From Cladocopium goreaui (taxonomy: Eukaryota > Sar > Dinophyceae > Suessiales > Symbiodiniaceae), in assembly GCA_947184155.2 (NCBI GenBank), contig CAMXCT020006745.1, positions 862,181-926,180 on the forward strand: 64,000 nt of DNA, given 5' to 3'. The notes beneath the pieces are model-generated. The model ran no database searches. It was given only the letters and a program-made list of their open reading frames with translations, and had not been told where the DNA came from. A program made the translations under genes and the position numbers. Of this stretch, positions 63,160 to 64,000 are shown piece by piece. How positions within the stretch are numbered: position 1 is the first letter of the stretch; every line of letters starts with the position of its first letter.

Positions 63160-64000
63160 TGGGCCCATAGTCGTGGGATTCAGCGAAAATCACAGGGAGT
63201 TCACCCCAAATCAGGGATGATGCTGTGGGAATTTATCCAACATATAGAGATAATGGATGATCATGTAGCAAACCCAAAGCCATTAACCTTTATACCATTT
63301 GAGGATGTCTTTTATATGTGGTTCCCAACTCTTCAACATTGGGGATGGTTTTAAATTTGGTTTACCGCATGAAATGGATGTAGATAGGGATCTTGTCAAC
63401 GTTTAACGATCAAACATTCAATGGATTGATTTGATGTAAAATCTATGAACATCTACTGTATATACAGGATACCAAAGCTGTCGGCCAAACATAAACCCAT
63501 GGTTCCAGTTTCCAGCAGATTTTCTCTCAAACAAGTTTTTGGAAACACGGGAGTTTAAGATGATTTAACCATTCTAGTTGGATGATCATATGAAGCGACC
63601 CCATGCCCCCAACAATCAAGCGTGGGATTTCACCAAAATCAATAGATCCAACACATCTCAGCCTGGATGCTGTTCAGCTTGCGGATGGCTACCACGTTTT
63701 TAAAGGATGCCAAAATGTTGGTGACTTGGGATGAAAAGCAGGACCTCCTGTTGCAAACAAACCAACAACCAAAAAGTAGTGGATCTTTATGGATCTGTAC
63801 TGTACATGAAACGAGGTGGTCATGGTCACTAACCAAAACAAACGTGTATTCATCTGGCAATGTTCTGCACTGAATCCTATTCCACAGTTTCAATGGTTGC
63901 AAAAGAAAGACTGCCGGGAAAAGTACCTTGGTAAGCGAGGATTATGTCAGGTAAATTTGCCAATTCACCTGAAAATTTCAGATAAAATCATGTAAATTCA
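63160..64000 (-). other. 5' side of ABCC gene, possible upstream exon
   Basis: Around 63.67-63.76 kb the minus strand reads SQVTNILASFKNVVAIRKLN then SIQ before CAG/GCTGAG, a possible exon with a GC donor. The rest is non-coding, and the gene start was not identified. Confidence 0.3.

Noticed and set aside
1-64000. Spliced-leader gene or relict spliced-leader sequence (would support a dinoflagellate)
   Set aside because: No convincing CCATTTTGGCTCAAG-like sequence was seen by eye on either strand; absence in one window proves little.
1-64000. tRNA, rRNA, CRISPR or prokaryotic operon features
   Set aside because: No cloverleaf, conserved rRNA core, spaced direct-repeat array or ribosome-binding-site-linked gene order was seen.

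Overview
This window is eukaryotic nuclear DNA. It is AT-rich, has very low gene density, and is full of microsatellites, tandem arrays and short foldback elements. Coding sequence survives only as small exons (about 24 to 240 bases) split by introns of up to about 12 kb. Best guess, by inference only: a protist alga, most plausibly a dinoflagellate or relative. The hints are tiny exons in repeat-filled introns, two likely GC donors, and foldback elements with GT/AG ends resembling introners. No rRNA, tRNA, CRISPR array, prokaryotic operon or intact spliced-leader sequence was seen.

Two spliced genes were reconstructed by matching open frames, splice sites and codon phase. Gene P (plus strand, about 8.4-21.8 kb) encodes an unrecognised multi-pass membrane protein; its last two exons end at a stop at 21825, and the 15.8-21.2 kb stretch before them is almost entirely repeat arrays. 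The second gene (minus strand, about 63.2 down to 29.6 kb) encodes the first transmembrane domain of an ABC transporter of the ABCC (MRP) type. Twelve exons from the linker to the end of that domain are visible, plus a possible 24-base microexon, but no nucleotide-binding domain was found. The two genes converge on a repeat block at 22-29.5 kb.

Layout. 0-4 kb: AT-rich non-coding DNA. 4.2-6.85 kb: decayed plus-strand coding region of unknown family. 7.5-8.0 kb: tandem repeats. 8.4-21.8 kb: gene P, with long array blocks in its introns (12-mer GAACTATAGCGG; TCTGGCAT; TTTCTATGGG; AATTGAAAGT). 22-29.3 kb: a cassette in three copies (leader, 94-bp repeat, ACACT and GATA microsatellites). 29.4-42.1 kb: inside the largest ABCC intron are 245-bp and 270-bp arrays, a second pair of ABCC-like exons (34-35 kb), and a CAGAA/TTCTG-rich block (38.3-41.8 kb) with different codon usage that holds open frames for membrane segments, one resembling an ABCB-type transporter. 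42-63 kb: the remaining ABCC exons, separated by AT-rich introns with foldback elements. The repeat modules of 16.7-20 kb recur in reverse orientation at 31-36.8 kb, so this locus has been shaped by inverted duplication or dispersal of composite repeats.
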